A stretch of DNA of 64,000 nt from Amblyomma americanum (Eukaryota; Arthropoda; Arachnida; Ixodida; Ixodidae): assembly GCF_052857255.1 (NCBI RefSeq), contig NC_135497.1, forward strand, positions 551,738,113-551,802,112, in the 5' to 3' direction. Position numbers and translations under genes: made by a program. Under the pieces are notes generated by a model. The model saw only the letters and a program-made list of their open reading frames with translations, was not told the DNA's origin and did not search any database. Each line of letters opens with the position of its first letter. Position 1 is the stretch's first letter. Shown here in pieces: positions 63,946-64,000 of the stretch.

Positions 63946-64000
63946 AGACTTCCGTGGATCAAGTTTTTGGCAAAAAGTCCTCCACCATTGTGTTTGCCGT

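Larger units (their letters stand above)
61170..64000 (-). mobile_element. I-group LINE with RNase H, cut by the window end
   Basis: Minus strand, 3' end near 61170 (inverse of CAGATAGATAGATG, a CTAT-type terminal repeat; I-group LINEs end in short tandem repeats). The 3' UTR is 61170-61330, with a (CA)n stretch at 61299-61312. It contains RNase H (61430-62229), a connection (62254-62480) and RT (62475-63945). The 5' part, ORF1 and endonuclease, would lie beyond position 64000. Only about five frame lesions are visible over 2.5 kb, so this is one of the younger LINE copies here. Confidence 0.85.

Overview
This window looks like intergenic or intronic DNA from a large, repeat-rich arthropod genome, most likely a hard tick (Ixodidae). 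The evidence is the repeat content: tRNA-derived SINEs with a Ruka-like body, an RTE element with the familiar arthropod 3' end, RNase H-bearing I-group LINEs, CR1/Jockey-type LINEs, several Penelope-like elements (PLEs) with GIY-YIG endonuclease, and many MITEs. The species call is inference from memory of these families; no search was possible. I found no complete host protein-coding gene, no functional tRNA or rRNA gene and no CRISPR array. The only host-gene hint is one possible first exon with a consensus splice donor near 51.6-51.9 kb. Layout, 0-30 kb: mostly unassigned DNA with scattered repeats. These are a SINE fragment (1.55 kb), a decayed L1/Tx1-like reverse transcriptase (3.7-5.0 kb), tRNA-like SINEs (6.2-6.95 kb), foldback or TIR elements (7.36, 9.19, 14.5 and 25.2 kb), an RTE LINE split by a 531-bp insertion that carries a degenerate minisatellite (10.7-13.1 kb), an I-group LINE tail (18.2-18.5 kb) and a PLE 3' half with an intact GIY-YIG domain (20.8-21.6 kb). 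Layout, 31-36 kb: a PLE-rich block. Two PLE copies of one family lie head to head (31.06-32.35 kb minus, 32.35-34.3 kb plus), and a third reverse-transcriptase fragment follows (35.0-35.9 kb minus). Layout, 38.7-43.6 kb: a Ty3/gypsy element (minus strand; gag, protease and RT remnants) interrupted by a Harbinger-like MITE and a PLE-type hairpin insert, abutting an I-group LINE (plus strand) with RT, RNase H, a zinc-binding tail and an (ACTC)n end. Layout, 45-64 kb: a Tc1/mariner-like MITE (45.2 kb), a broken YqaJ-exonuclease-like gene (46.7-47.9 kb), Ruka-like SINEs (48.2 and 57.1 kb), two copies of a roughly 430-bp interspersed repeat (52.9 and 59.2 kb), opposed CR1/Jockey LINEs (55.3-58.9 kb), another CR1 tail (60.4-60.7 kb) and an I-group LINE on the minus strand that runs off the window end (61.2-64.0 kb). 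The most interesting pattern is a recurring short insert with one architecture: an inverted-repeat hairpin followed by a tail of about 29-41 nt resembling the PLE 3' terminus, flanked by 11-13 bp target-site duplications. It occurs three times (14.15, 33.2 and 38.8 kb), twice inside other mobile elements. The nesting gives a relative insertion history that can be read directly from the sequence.
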